From Bacillota bacterium (GTDB lineage Bacteria; Bacillota; DTU030; DUMP01): a DNA stretch of 64,000 nt. The DNA lies in NCBI GenBank assembly GCA_012799605.1, contig JAAZKX010000051.1:1-64000 (forward strand). The letters are read 5' to 3'. The notes under the pieces were generated by a model, which saw only the letters and a list, made by a program, of their open reading frames with translations, searched no databases and was not told the DNA's origin. Made by a program: the position numbers and the translations under genes. This document shows, in pieces, positions 26,234 to 36,000 of the stretch; the first letter of the stretch is position 1; each line of letters begins with the position of its first letter.

Positions 26234-27370
26234 TCACCCTCCTACTGTTACAGCTATACATTTATTATGAAACAAAGGAACTCCGGATGTGCTGCTGATT
26301 TCCCCGAAACTGAGGAATCCTAGCACCGATACACTGGGATCAACAGCTTTTAAGTCACAGACCAGCCTGCGCTCTAAATCTGCGCCCATTAAATAATAGC
26401 GCGAAACACAATCGAAAATGAACATCACCTTGGGCTGGGGCAGGGATGAAAAGGTACTGAACATCATTTTGCGCGCCTCGCGGGACAAATTGTCCTCCCG
26501 GCTCGGCGTCATCATTGTGGCTACAGTATTGGGAGGGATTTCAGTAACGAACACTATGCTCCCATCGGCTTCGACCTGTAATGGATCCCGGATTAAAAAT
26601 TCGCCCCCTTTGCCCAAAATGCCCAGCGGATGTTTCATGCAAACCTGGGGAAAGTCCCGTAATTCAAGGCCGCCTAGGCTGGCAGCATAACGAGAAAAAG
26701 CCGGCATTCCATCCAGTTCATATACCCGCTTACCGATTGCTTTGGTAACCTGCATCGGCTCCCCCATCGGCACCCAGCTGTGAGCCAGGCCAAAGTTGAA
26801 GTCAATACCGTGCACCAGAGCCAAGGCAAAACCATCGGTAGCTATGCCCTGGTCAGTAATCTGATAGGATCGGCTCAGGCCAAGATTGTCACCGGTCCCG
26901 CCGCCGACATAATTATAGCCGGGCCCAATAGAGTCGTGGAGCTGGCGTAGTAAGGCCGAGATATTGTTCCCAAAACCATTGGGAAAAACAAAGACTGTTC
27001 CGGCCGTTCTGCTGTCATAGCGTGGCAAAGGACCAATTTTAATTTTATCCGTATAGGCACTGCCTTCAGTCAAAAAACGCTGTTGTAGATAGGTTACCGC
27101 CCGAATATCAGACCCGCACAGGCAACACACTCCTACCCCTGATTTGAGGATTCCCTCTCGGGTAATAATTCCGAACGTAGAGGCCCCGACTAAGTTCGAA
27201 GACCCAATCACAGTTTGTACACCCGCCAAGACATCGGCGGGGTCATAATCACCGGCGGTAAATAAAAGCGTAAGGTCGGGCTGGCCGCATCGCTGTACTG
27301 CTTGGCCCGCTGCCAGCCGCCCAGCTTTGACCGCCGCCCGGCTTGTGCTAAAGCCAATCCCGCTTTGCAT
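26234..27370 (-). CDS. FIST domain sensory protein
   Basis: A 378-residue FIST protein, a sensory domain found with signalling modules and thought to bind small ligands such as amino acids. The N-domain shows DLTLLFTAGDYDPADVLAG and LVGASTFGIITREGI, and the glycine-rich YVGGGTGDNLGLSRSYQ follows. The C-domain ends PSVSVLGFLSFGEISS with PLFHNKCIAV, a typical FIST-C end. No signal peptide is seen. It is immediately upstream of, and probably co-transcribed with, the GGDEF/HD-GYP gene, suggesting it feeds a signal into c-di-GMP turnover. Confidence 0.85.
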   Translation of the reverse strand: MQSGIGFSTSRAAVKAGRLAAGQAVQRCGQPDLTLLFTAGDYDPADVLAGVQTVIGSSNLVGASTFGIITREGILKSGVGVCCLCGSDIRAVTYLQQRFLTEGSAYTDKIKIGPLPRYDSRTAGTVFVFPNGFGNNISALLRQLHDSIGPGYNYVGGGTGDNLGLSRSYQITDQGIATDGFALALVHGIDFNFGLAHSWVPMGEPMQVTKAIGKRVYELDGMPAFSRYAASLGGLELRDFPQVCMKHPLGILGKGGEFLIRDPLQVEADGSIVFVTEIPPNTVATMMTPSREDNLSREARKMMFSTFSSLPQPKVMFIFDCVSRYYLMGADLERRLVCDLKAVDPSVSVLGFLSFGEISSTSGVPLFHNKCIAVTVGG

Positions 27371-27482
27371 CCTAGACCCACCCTTCTGGCAGCAACAGTT
27401 ATGTTATGAGCATAGGGCTAATTGTTATTTCGGCATATAGTCTTTATCTTCCTGCTTGTCAGACACAATATTCCAAAGTGGT

Positions 27483-28517
27483 TTAGTCTGCAGCAACTAC
27501 TGCAATAGAATCTTCATACGGCGGGCGTAAAATGCCTGCTTCGGTAATAATGCCGTCTAAATAACGGTGAGGTGTGATATCAAAGGCGGGGTTAAACACC
27601 TTGGCCCCTGCCGGCGTAATCGGGCTTTGATTCAGCTGCGTTATTTCTTCGGGAGCCCGTTCTTCAATCGGGATTTCTTGACCACAGCTAAGGCTGAAAT
27701 CAAAGGAAGAGCGCGGGGCGGCTACATAAACAGGAATATCATGTTCTTTTGCCAGCACAGCCAAACTATAGGAACCGATTTTGTTGGCAGTATCACCATT
27801 TCGGGCAATACGGTCAGCCCCAAAGATGACCATATTTACCAGTCCCTTGTACATAACCCAACCGGCCATACTATCGGTAATCAATGTCACTGGGATGCCG
27901 TCTTCCATCAACTCCAAAACTGTCAGGCGGGCCCCCTGCAAAAGCGGCCGCGTCTCACCGGCAAAGACCCGGATATCTTTCCCCGCCTGATGAGCAGCCC
28001 GGATAACACCCAAAGCCGTTCCATAGCCACAAGTAGCTAAGGCACCGGTATTACAATGGGTAAGAATACCGGCCCGGGAGGGAACAACATTGTTGCCATG
28101 GCGGCCGATAGCCAAGTTGGTTTCCAGATCTTTCTGTTCCATCGCTTTTGCTTCCCGGATCAAAAGCCTTCGAATTTCAGCAACTGATTTAGGCTTTGCC
28201 TGCTCCAGCTGGGTCCAAATCTGATCCAAGGCCCAGAATAAATTCACTGCCGTAGGGCGTGTAGCCGCAAGCGTCTGCCGCACACAACTTAGATAATCCA
28301 GCAGCTCTTTTCGATCTTTTCCCTTATATTCCAAACCGCCGAGAGCCAGCCCATAGGCAGCCGCCACCCCAATAGCCGGCGCTCCCCGCACTGCCAAACG
28401 GCAAATTGCAGCCGCTACCTGCCGGTGATCAATACAGCGCAGGTAATTTTTTTGGCCAGGAAGCTTAGTTTGATCCAATATTACGAGGCAGTCGCCATCC
28501 CATCTCAATGCCCTCAT
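27483..28517 (-). CDS. mtnA: Methylthioribose-1-phosphate isomerase
   Basis: A 344-residue isomerase of the methionine salvage pathway, converting methylthioribose-1-phosphate to methylthioribulose-1-phosphate. It is related to eIF2B alpha subunits. It has LAVRGAPAIGVAAAYG near residue 40, LTHCNTGALATCGYGTALG with the catalytic Cys, and the late ADRIARNGDTANKIGSYSLA with the catalytic Asp. The length is typical. No S-box riboswitch is seen in the 260 bp upstream, and no other methionine-salvage gene is adjacent, so control and context are unclear. Confidence 0.93.
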   Translation of the reverse strand: MRALRWDGDCLVILDQTKLPGQKNYLRCIDHRQVAAAICRLAVRGAPAIGVAAAYGLALGGLEYKGKDRKELLDYLSCVRQTLAATRPTAVNLFWALDQIWTQLEQAKPKSVAEIRRLLIREAKAMEQKDLETNLAIGRHGNNVVPSRAGILTHCNTGALATCGYGTALGVIRAAHQAGKDIRVFAGETRPLLQGARLTVLELMEDGIPVTLITDSMAGWVMYKGLVNMVIFGADRIARNGDTANKIGSYSLAVLAKEHDIPVYVAAPRSSFDFSLSCGQEIPIEERAPEEITQLNQSPITPAGAKVFNPAFDITPHRYLDGIITEAGILRPPYEDSIAVVAAD

Positions 28518-28731
28518 ACTAGTCCCCCTTTTGCCCGGATTTATTAAACCGGCTTACCGAGGCAGTAAACGCGATCTAACACCAGCTTAGCTTTATTGTA
28601 AATTAAATTCGTCAACATCACCATAATTACCTGCCGGACTGAAATCTTCCCGGGACCAAGGGGAAAAAGAAAATAGCCATAAAAAATTACCAGAAATTTT
28701 CCCGGAACTTTTACCTTTTCTGCAGAAATAC

Positions 28732-28763
28732 AAAAAACGGCGCAGCTACAAACCGGCGCCGTT
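28732..28763 (-). terminator. Rho-independent terminator after tRNA-Val
   Basis: GCGCCGTT (28756-28763 on plus) and AACGGCGC (28736-28743) form an 8-bp stem followed on the minus strand by TTTTTTG. It starts 15 bp after the tRNA 3' end. The rest of the gap to mtnA (28518-28731) shows no recognisable gene. Confidence 0.88.
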
Positions 28764-28777
28764 ATCGTATCCTTAGC

Positions 28778-28852
28778 TGGTGGGCGGAGTAGGTTTCGAA
28801 CCTACGACCCCCTGCGTGTAAGGCAGGTGCTCTCCCGCTGAGCTATCCGCCC
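28778..28852 (-). tRNA. tRNA-Val (anticodon UAC)
   Basis: A 75-nt cloverleaf on the minus strand. The acceptor stem is GGGCGGA/TCCGCCC, the D stem GCTC/GAGC, and the anticodon stem CCTGC/GCAGG with loop CTTACAC, anticodon TAC. The T arm is GTAGG-TTCGAAC-CCTAC, the discriminator is A, and CCA is encoded. It is a single tRNA followed by its own terminator. Confidence 0.97.
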
Positions 28853-28918
28853 ACTTTGGTCATTGATCTTCGCGGTATAATTTTAGCATGTTGAAGCCGT
28901 GGCGTCAAGGAGAATAAA

Positions 28919-30427
28919 TTAATGGTAAAGTAAAATCCGGTCACGGTAATCACGCAAAATGTCGGATCGGAGATAATTGATTAGCTGGGCCAAAATAGTG
29001 GCTGCCTCTTCCCGGGTAAGATATGCCCCTGGTCGGGCTCGGTTGAAAGTATCCCCGGCGATGAGTCCTATCTGGCTGGCCACGATAAAACTGTTTTTCG
29101 CCCAGGACGGAATGTCACCATCGTCGACAAAGCCCGTATGGTAGCCACAACCCGGCCCTAAGTTCTCAAACCCCAGAGCACGGATTAGTGCTGTTACCGC
29201 CTGGGCCCGGGTGATTTTTCCTTGGGGCCCGAAATAGCCAGAAGCTACGCCGTGCATAATCCCTCTTTCGGTTATCGTCTTTAAATAAGGCCAATCTGCA
29301 TCTCGGACCGAAAGGTCGCGATAAGGATTCTCCTCCAGCTCCCCGGCCAACTCCCTCGGTTCCAGCCGCAGTGCCTTGGCTACTGCCAGCGCAAACTCGC
29401 GACGATTGACCGCGGCGGTAGGATGAAAATACTGGCCCCCTGTCTCCCAAGCACCGAGGCTCCCCATCAAAATAGCATCTTTTTCCGACCAGCGTCCGCG
29501 GATATCGCTAAATTGGGGGACCGACAACCTCTCTGTTTTGGCCGCACCGGTTAGATTTATAGTCTGCTCCCCCACGCGGCGCCGGGTGCCAACAGGTATC
29601 CCTTCTTCATCAAGACGGGGCAGGTTATAATCGACCTTAATTATCCCTTCTTCAGTTTCAGTTTGAAGATAACCGCCGGGGAAACTTATTTCCTGGGGCT
29701 TATTGGGTATATACTCCAATACCACTTTCGTAGTCTGGGCTATCTGGCTGTTAACTGTACCTTCCCAGCTGATTATCTCTCCGGCCTCATTTATTTGCTC
29801 ACCGGAGATGGTGCCGTAGCTGGTTAAAGTTTCCACTTGGCCCCAAGGTTGGCTGTAGCCGGTGCTGCTGCTGGTGGTTTTAACCATTACTTCCCCTTCA
29901 TTGCGGCCGATTGTATAAACTTTGCACCCTTCCATATTGCCGGCAAAATAAGATACTGCCGGCTCGCACAAGGTTACGTTAGAAAAATCTAACTGGCTTC
30001 GCTTGCTATCCAGCTTATATTGGCGGCGTCCTAACCGGATTGTTTCGTTGAAACGGATTACTTCATGTTTAGATTTAATCTCTTTGCCCTGCTGCTCCCA
30101 AGTTGTGACCACAGTAAGGCGCCGGCTGAGCTTGAGTTCATGCTGCTTGTTTTCTATGTTATAGGCATAGGTTGTACTCATCTGATTGTTACGGGGCCTG
30201 CCCTTTCTTATCTCGACAGTGCCGTTGGCCAAAATTGGCTCGCCGCTGATAACCACCAGCTCCTTGTAATTAGCTATAATCTGGGTCGCTGTTTCCGAAA
30301 TAAGCGCCCGCACACCTAGATCGAGCACGGCTGGTAGCGGTGGCGTCGCCGCCCATGCGGCCGCCGGGCCGGTTAAGATCATTACAACCAAAATCGCAAC
30401 TAGCATGATATTTTGTTTGCGCAGCAT
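28919..30427 (-). CDS. Exported protein with three C-terminal SLH domains
   Basis: A 502-residue secreted protein. A signal peptide (MLRKQNIMLVAILVVMILTG, cleaved near AWA-ATPP) is followed by a beta-rich central region of unknown fold. Three S-layer-homology repeats follow: FSDIRGRWSEKDAILMGSLG, then YRDLSVRDADWPYLKTITER, then FVDDGDIPSWAKNSFIVASQ, each with the tail pattern of FxPxxxxTRAEA type (for example GPQGKITRAQAVTALIRALG). These anchor proteins to secondary cell-wall polymer. It lies 5 bp after the next SLH gene, in one operon with it. Confidence 0.88.
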   Translation of the reverse strand: MLRKQNIMLVAILVVMILTGPAAAWAATPPLPAVLDLGVRALISETATQIIANYKELVVISGEPILANGTVEIRKGRPRNNQMSTTYAYNIENKQHELKLSRRLTVVTTWEQQGKEIKSKHEVIRFNETIRLGRRQYKLDSKRSQLDFSNVTLCEPAVSYFAGNMEGCKVYTIGRNEGEVMVKTTSSSTGYSQPWGQVETLTSYGTISGEQINEAGEIISWEGTVNSQIAQTTKVVLEYIPNKPQEISFPGGYLQTETEEGIIKVDYNLPRLDEEGIPVGTRRRVGEQTINLTGAAKTERLSVPQFSDIRGRWSEKDAILMGSLGAWETGGQYFHPTAAVNRREFALAVAKALRLEPRELAGELEENPYRDLSVRDADWPYLKTITERGIMHGVASGYFGPQGKITRAQAVTALIRALGFENLGPGCGYHTGFVDDGDIPSWAKNSFIVASQIGLIAGDTFNRARPGAYLTREEAATILAQLINYLRSDILRDYRDRILLYH

Positions 30428-30432
30428 TCAGC

Positions 30433-33015
30433 TCACTCCTTCACCCATACCAGAAGTACCGTCCGGCCCCGGCGGAGGAAAACTATCTCATCACCGGTTG
30501 CAAGCACAGCGCCAGTATAGGCACGGCCGTCTTTGATCACCAGGGCTGATCCGGTATCGAGCCCTTCCTGTTCGTAACCGCCGCTATATTCCCACACTTG
30601 CCTGGCTGGGCTGAAGTCGGCCGCATTGTCCAGATCCAAACCGAGTCCCAATTCAGATTGGCCCGGCCTGGTTTGGATTTGGGTTACGGCTGCTATTTTG
30701 CCCCGGCTTAATCTTGCCGTATCAAGTTCATCCTCAGGCCAGAGCGCCAAACCTAAAACCTCATCAGCTTCCGCCACAACCAGGGCTTGCGCATGATGAT
30801 AATGATCTTGCCAAAATCCTTGTTGAAATTCCTCTCCCGACAGCCTGTGCGGCTTTTCAGCCAGCAAGCTGAGTATCATCGTGTCACGATTAACCCCTAA
30901 ATCTTTGCTCCCGCGGCGACGGCGGCCCCAGCTGCCGGCAGAAAACTCTTGCTTCGCTGTCAAAGTAAAAGCTGTCCGGCCTACTTGATCAATATAGCCG
31001 CGGTAGACCAAATAACCCGGAAAATGTTCCAGCTCCCGGCCAATTACCGATACGGCCAAGCCGATAGTATCCCTTCCGGATCGGCAGGCTAGCACCTGTA
31101 TGCTGTCTCCGGCAGCCAAACTGTAAGGATCGATCAGTCGGCCATCTTTTACAATGACAGCCCCGGGGCTTAGTAACAACTCGGCCCGCGGCAGGGATAG
31201 TAATCCCAAGCCAGGGTTAATCCGGTCAATAGCCCCGCTATAAGCTGTTTCCGCTCCCCGCCAGATGACGGCCTGCAACAATTCCGGCCGACCAAAGCCT
31301 GCACTGACAGCCGCGTAAACCTCAGCCCCGGACAGCAACTGAGCTGCCGCCAAATCTATCCGCTGGTTCTTATGCCATAAAGCTGTGTCTGGCCGCAAGG
31401 GCAGATCCATCACAGCCCGATCCGCCTCCCAAATGCCACCATTTAAACGCTGGACATCAGTAAGGGCCAGCCAGCCGCTATGGGCTGGAAATTTTCCCAG
31501 CCGCCCACGATAGAGCTCAACATAATGAGCTTTACTCCCAGCTACTATTACCCGCTCCGCCCAAGTGGAAGTTGGGGAAGGCAGATAAAGCTGCACCCAA
31601 TCTCCTGGTTGGATAGAAGCCGCAGTACTCAGCCGGCCGCCTACTATCACCTGGGTACTGGCATTTAAATCATACTGCGCAGTTCTTCCATCAGCAAAAA
31701 CCAGAACCAAGCCGCGGGTATCTACAGTTCTCACCTGGCCGCTAACTTGAAGCGTGGGCGGATCAGGGGCTAAATCGGCAGCCGGATCGATTACAACTTT
31801 CAACGCCATCTGATCCAGCGTGACTGCCGCCGCCTCTAACCCAAGGGCTAACTCGGTCAAGGCCGCTGGGCGCCCGCCGATTAAAATATTTACCGTCGGC
31901 GCCAAAAACAAGTTATGGCTTACTTGGGCCTCATCCCGGATTACGATCTGGCCGGACTGTAAATCCAGCCGCTCAATATAGCCGCTTATTGTCGCCGGCC
32001 CGGCCGGCAGCACTTCTATGAACGGGACCGACCCGGCCCCCTGGATCAAGTAACGGATACTGTCACCCGGGCGGAGCACATTTCCGTAAGTTAGTTGCCC
32101 TTGCCGGTCCAACACTACTGTTTGAACCAAAGGATGGTTTTCATAATCAAAACTCAGTTTCAGAGCGGCTTTGCTGCCCCCCGGCCGGGCCAACAGCCAC
32201 AATACCGATTCAGCCTCCCGCCCGGCAATTTCTTCCCGTTCGACAGTGTACGACTCCAGTGTGGCTACCTCCCACGCACCGGCTGGCAACATACGCACCA
32301 GTTGGTCGAGAATCAGGGCCAGTTCGCCCCGGCTAACAGTACCTTTTGGGGCCAGCCGGTTAGAAGTTAGCGGCTCCAGCAGCCCCAGATCCAAGGCCTG
32401 TTGCACGGCCCCGACTAAATCAGACCTTATATTGGAAGCGTCGCTGTAGGCCGCCAAGGTATGGGCGTCTTTGGCCGCGGCTCGGCCAGCCGACAATTCC
32501 AGCGCTCGTATACACCAAGCAGCTATTTCCTCGCGCGTAGCAGGATCAGTCCAAGCACCAGTATCAGCCGCAGGCTGGGTATTACCACCGGAAATCAACC
32601 CCCTAGCGACGGCAACGTCGATAAAAGGTGCTGCCCAGGCAGACATATCTGCTCCCCGGCTACCTTGGTCCACTTCCGGCTGTTGAGCCAGGTGCTCCCA
32701 GCCCAGCAGGCGAACCAAAGCTGTTATGGCTTGCTCCCTGCTTACGGCTGCCTGCGGCCGAAAATTGCCACTACCATCGCCAGAAAGAACTCCTTGGGCT
32801 GCTAGCCGCACTATGGCTGCTGTTGCCGGTCCTGCCGGTAGGTCAGCAAAATTTAGAGCATTCATCAACGCCGGGGCATTGCTGATGCCGGCTAAATAAT
32901 GTCCGGAATCTACATCTTCGCTTTGCGCCCTAGCCAAACCGGTACCGACCATAATAATCGATATTAGAACCCATGTCAGCCCCCGGAGGCCGGATTGTAA
33001 TTTCTGCTGTGACAA
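30433..33015 (-). CDS. Exported protein with N-terminal SLH domains and repeated beta domains
   Basis: An 860-residue secreted protein. The signal peptide GLTWVLISIIMVGTGLARAQ leads into three SLH-like repeats in the first 250 residues (for example GVLSGDGSGNFRPQAAVSRE and LAPKGTVSRGELALILDQ). The remainder is a series of repeated small beta modules, such as ISGYIERLDLQSGQIVIRD and VSGQVRTVDTRGLVLVFADG, that look like duplicated copies of one fold. The start is TTG at 33015 with GGGAGG upstream. Its cell-wall anchor at the opposite end from its neighbour suggests complementary wall proteins. The modules' function is unknown. Confidence 0.82.
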   Translation of the reverse strand: MSQQKLQSGLRGLTWVLISIIMVGTGLARAQSEDVDSGHYLAGISNAPALMNALNFADLPAGPATAAIVRLAAQGVLSGDGSGNFRPQAAVSREQAITALVRLLGWEHLAQQPEVDQGSRGADMSAWAAPFIDVAVARGLISGGNTQPAADTGAWTDPATREEIAAWCIRALELSAGRAAAKDAHTLAAYSDASNIRSDLVGAVQQALDLGLLEPLTSNRLAPKGTVSRGELALILDQLVRMLPAGAWEVATLESYTVEREEIAGREAESVLWLLARPGGSKAALKLSFDYENHPLVQTVVLDRQGQLTYGNVLRPGDSIRYLIQGAGSVPFIEVLPAGPATISGYIERLDLQSGQIVIRDEAQVSHNLFLAPTVNILIGGRPAALTELALGLEAAAVTLDQMALKVVIDPAADLAPDPPTLQVSGQVRTVDTRGLVLVFADGRTAQYDLNASTQVIVGGRLSTAASIQPGDWVQLYLPSPTSTWAERVIVAGSKAHYVELYRGRLGKFPAHSGWLALTDVQRLNGGIWEADRAVMDLPLRPDTALWHKNQRIDLAAAQLLSGAEVYAAVSAGFGRPELLQAVIWRGAETAYSGAIDRINPGLGLLSLPRAELLLSPGAVIVKDGRLIDPYSLAAGDSIQVLACRSGRDTIGLAVSVIGRELEHFPGYLVYRGYIDQVGRTAFTLTAKQEFSAGSWGRRRRGSKDLGVNRDTMILSLLAEKPHRLSGEEFQQGFWQDHYHHAQALVVAEADEVLGLALWPEDELDTARLSRGKIAAVTQIQTRPGQSELGLGLDLDNAADFSPARQVWEYSGGYEQEGLDTGSALVIKDGRAYTGAVLATGDEIVFLRRGRTVLLVWVKE

Positions 33016-33089
33016 TTATATCCTCCCTTTCGGTACCAACCAGCAAACCATTGAGTCATAATCGCCCTATTAAAGCAACCGCGTTCCCT

Positions 33090-36000
33090 TTATTTGGGGC
33101 TTAATACCAGCCAAAAACCAGGCCGGTCTAAAATCGCATTGGCGCTCCAAGTGTTGAAGCGTCCACCCCGCAGCCAACCGTTTACGACTGGCTCAAAGTA
33201 GTGTAGCGTCATCGTTGTTGAAAAATCCCAGCTTGAATCAAAAGGAGCAGTCAAAATCACCTCTTCGCCCAGCCAGGCTAATTCCTTTTTTTGCCCACTA
33301 TTGTGAAGTTCGGCTGATACATGGTAAATAGGAGTGGCCGCTACCCAGCCGGAGGGTAGATGCCGATAAAGAGCTGCAGCCTCTGCTCCCCGAGCTTCTG
33401 CTACCGTTAGCAAAACTGAAGCCTGTTCCCGCTCGCGCCGGCTCAAATTGCGCACTTCAGCCGTATTTAGGGCCTGTGGCCTTAACTCGAATTTTAACCG
33501 CGGCGCATCTAGATATATGGTTCCCCGCCGGTCCACTTCGGCTGCCGGCATCATAATGGTAAAGCGGCGAGTATGGGCGTACTCCGGCCGGTCGAGATCG
33601 AGGCGGACTCGCGTATCTCTTAGGACATGGGCCGGAATCGTAATTACTATGCTGTCGCTACCGGCCCCGGCAACGATGAAATCCGTGGCCTGGGGAACAA
33701 ACTCCGGTTCACTGTAAGCCCGTTTAAGTGTACGGGCTGACGCGGTCAAGGTTTGGCCGGAGACACCGTCGATATTTACCGCCCGGATAGAAAAATAGTA
33801 GCGGGTATCGGGTTTAAGATCGCGGACGTAATAATACAAGATCCCAGATTCGCCTGTTTCCGGTTCAACCGCGCCGTAGATTTTGCCGCTGGTAGCGGCG
33901 ATAAATTCAAGCTTTCTCCCTGACTCGCCACCGTATATTTCAAAGCTTTCAGCCCCTACCGATGCTGGCCATCTGAGTTCGATGGTGTTGGCACTCACCG
34001 CTGTCGCTTCCAGCTCGGCCGGCGGCTTTGGTGCACCTATATAAGTGAAGGCATCAGGCAGTGTATAAGTGGATCCGTCAGGGTTCGTCACCGTTACATC
34101 GACAGGGCCCAGATCCCCCTCTGGTGTTATCGCCACAAGCTCTGTAGAGCTCTTTCGATCCACCGCTGGCGCCTGGGCGCCGCCGAAAAACACCTTTATT
34201 CCTTCATCAAATTGGGCACCGGTAATTTTCACCTCGGTACCGCCGCTGCTAGGGCCGCTATTAGGATCGATACTGCTAATATGGGGACCTGGTCTATCCT
34301 CATAGATGAAGCCAGAGATTAATTTATCCATGGCCCCATCAGGATTGATCACGGTGACGTTCACAGCACCAGCCGAACCTGGGGGCGTCACCGCCGAAAT
34401 TTGTTGCTGGGAGATAAAAGCGCTCCACGGCACTAGCCGGCTGCCAAAGAACAAGGCTGGCCCAAGGTCAGACCCTTCCCCTTCAGCTTTTTGTCCAAAC
34501 CCCTGCCCTAAAACTTCCACTGGTGTACCGCCCGTCGTCCGGCCGCTGGCGGGAATAACCCGCTCTATTTGGGGACTGCTTTTAGGCTCGGCCACATAAG
34601 TAAACCCGTTTTCCAGCCGAGCCGTGGCACCGTTGGGGTTTATCACCACTACGTCCACGCTAAAATCGCTGGCTTTTACCGGCGCCGCCGGAATTGTAAA
34701 GGTGATGGCCTGGCCATTGTTTATCACCTCAGGACCGGCCATCTCTTGGCCGCCTAAGTACACCTTGGCTCCGGCCAAAAACCCGCCGCCGTTTATTTGG
34801 GCCGGTATAGTCTCAAGATAAGGCCCCCGGGAAGGTACAATGCCATCTATAAAGATGGTCTCAGCCGGATCAGTATAAGTGAAGCCGCCGGGGATAGTAA
34901 ATACGCCGCCGTCGGGATTGATCACTGATACATCTACCGGGCCCGTCTTTTCTGCTGGCGGGCTCTCTATCTGCACATACTGCACATAGTTTTGGTCCGC
35001 CCTGTCTGGGTCAGAATCAGGTGCAAAGTCAATTACGTTAACTGGTTCATGGCCGAAAAGAACTGTAATCGGCTGCTTGGGTGAATGCATCAGATTTATG
35101 CCCCAAATATCGACTTTGGTGCCGCCTGTGATAGAGCCCCGGTTGGGTATAATCCGGGTTATTCTAGGTTGTAGGCGTGGATCGCGGATATACTCAAACG
35201 CCTGGGTCCAAGTATCGCTGGCGCCATCGGGATTTAGCACCGTTATATCGACTTTATGCTCAGGTTTTCCTGGAGGCGAGTAGACTAAAAGTCTAGTATC
35301 TGAGCTTTTAACACTGTCCACAAGCGCCGGCTGCTCATTAAAATACACCTTGGCCCCGCGATCAAAGCCGCTTCCTGATATCACCACCGGCGTGCCGCCG
35401 CTAGAGCGGCCTTGCTTTGGTTCTATCCCTGTTATTTTGGGGTCAGTAGTAGTATAACGGTAAGTAAAGGCATTTTTGACCGTAACCTCGGCACTGTCCG
35501 GATTTACAATCCGCACATCCACCGGGCCCGGCTCATGGGCCGGAGTCCTTACCCTAAGTACGGTACGCCCGTCACTTAACTCATCTATATCCGCCTTTTC
35601 ACTGCCAAAATAGACCGTGGGCCGGCTAATTTTTGGGGCCGGCTTCGAGCCGTTATTTTCTTCTCCTTTGTCAGGGTCATTGCCATCCCCGCCATGGTCC
35701 GGATCCCCATTCTTGTTTCCTTCTTCGCCTTCGTTACCTTCATCATTCTTGTTTTCGTCCCCGTTGCCACCAGCTTCCCCATTATCGTTTCCGTTCATAT
35801 CTCCCTGTTCGTTATTCGCATCTTCCGAATCGACCCCGTTTTCCGGGCTCGACCCCTTCTCCCCTTCGTTATTTCCGGTCTCGCCAGCATCTTCTCCATT
35901 ACTTGGCTCCACATTTCCAAAATCATAGCCGCGGATGGTGACTAAAGTGCCGCCGTCCACGCTGCCTTGGTTGGGCATGAGGGAATGAATTTCCGGGCGC

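Noticed and set aside
28518-28777. SAM (S-box) riboswitch upstream of mtnA
   Set aside because: The minus-strand leader lacks the conserved S-box elements; only a tRNA terminator and AT-rich sequence are seen.
35617-35945. Overlapping plus-strand frames rich in Ser/Pro/Phe (102-103 codons)
   Set aside because: They are the antisense of the acidic low-complexity insert of the giant IPT protein; no ribosome sites and no independent motif.
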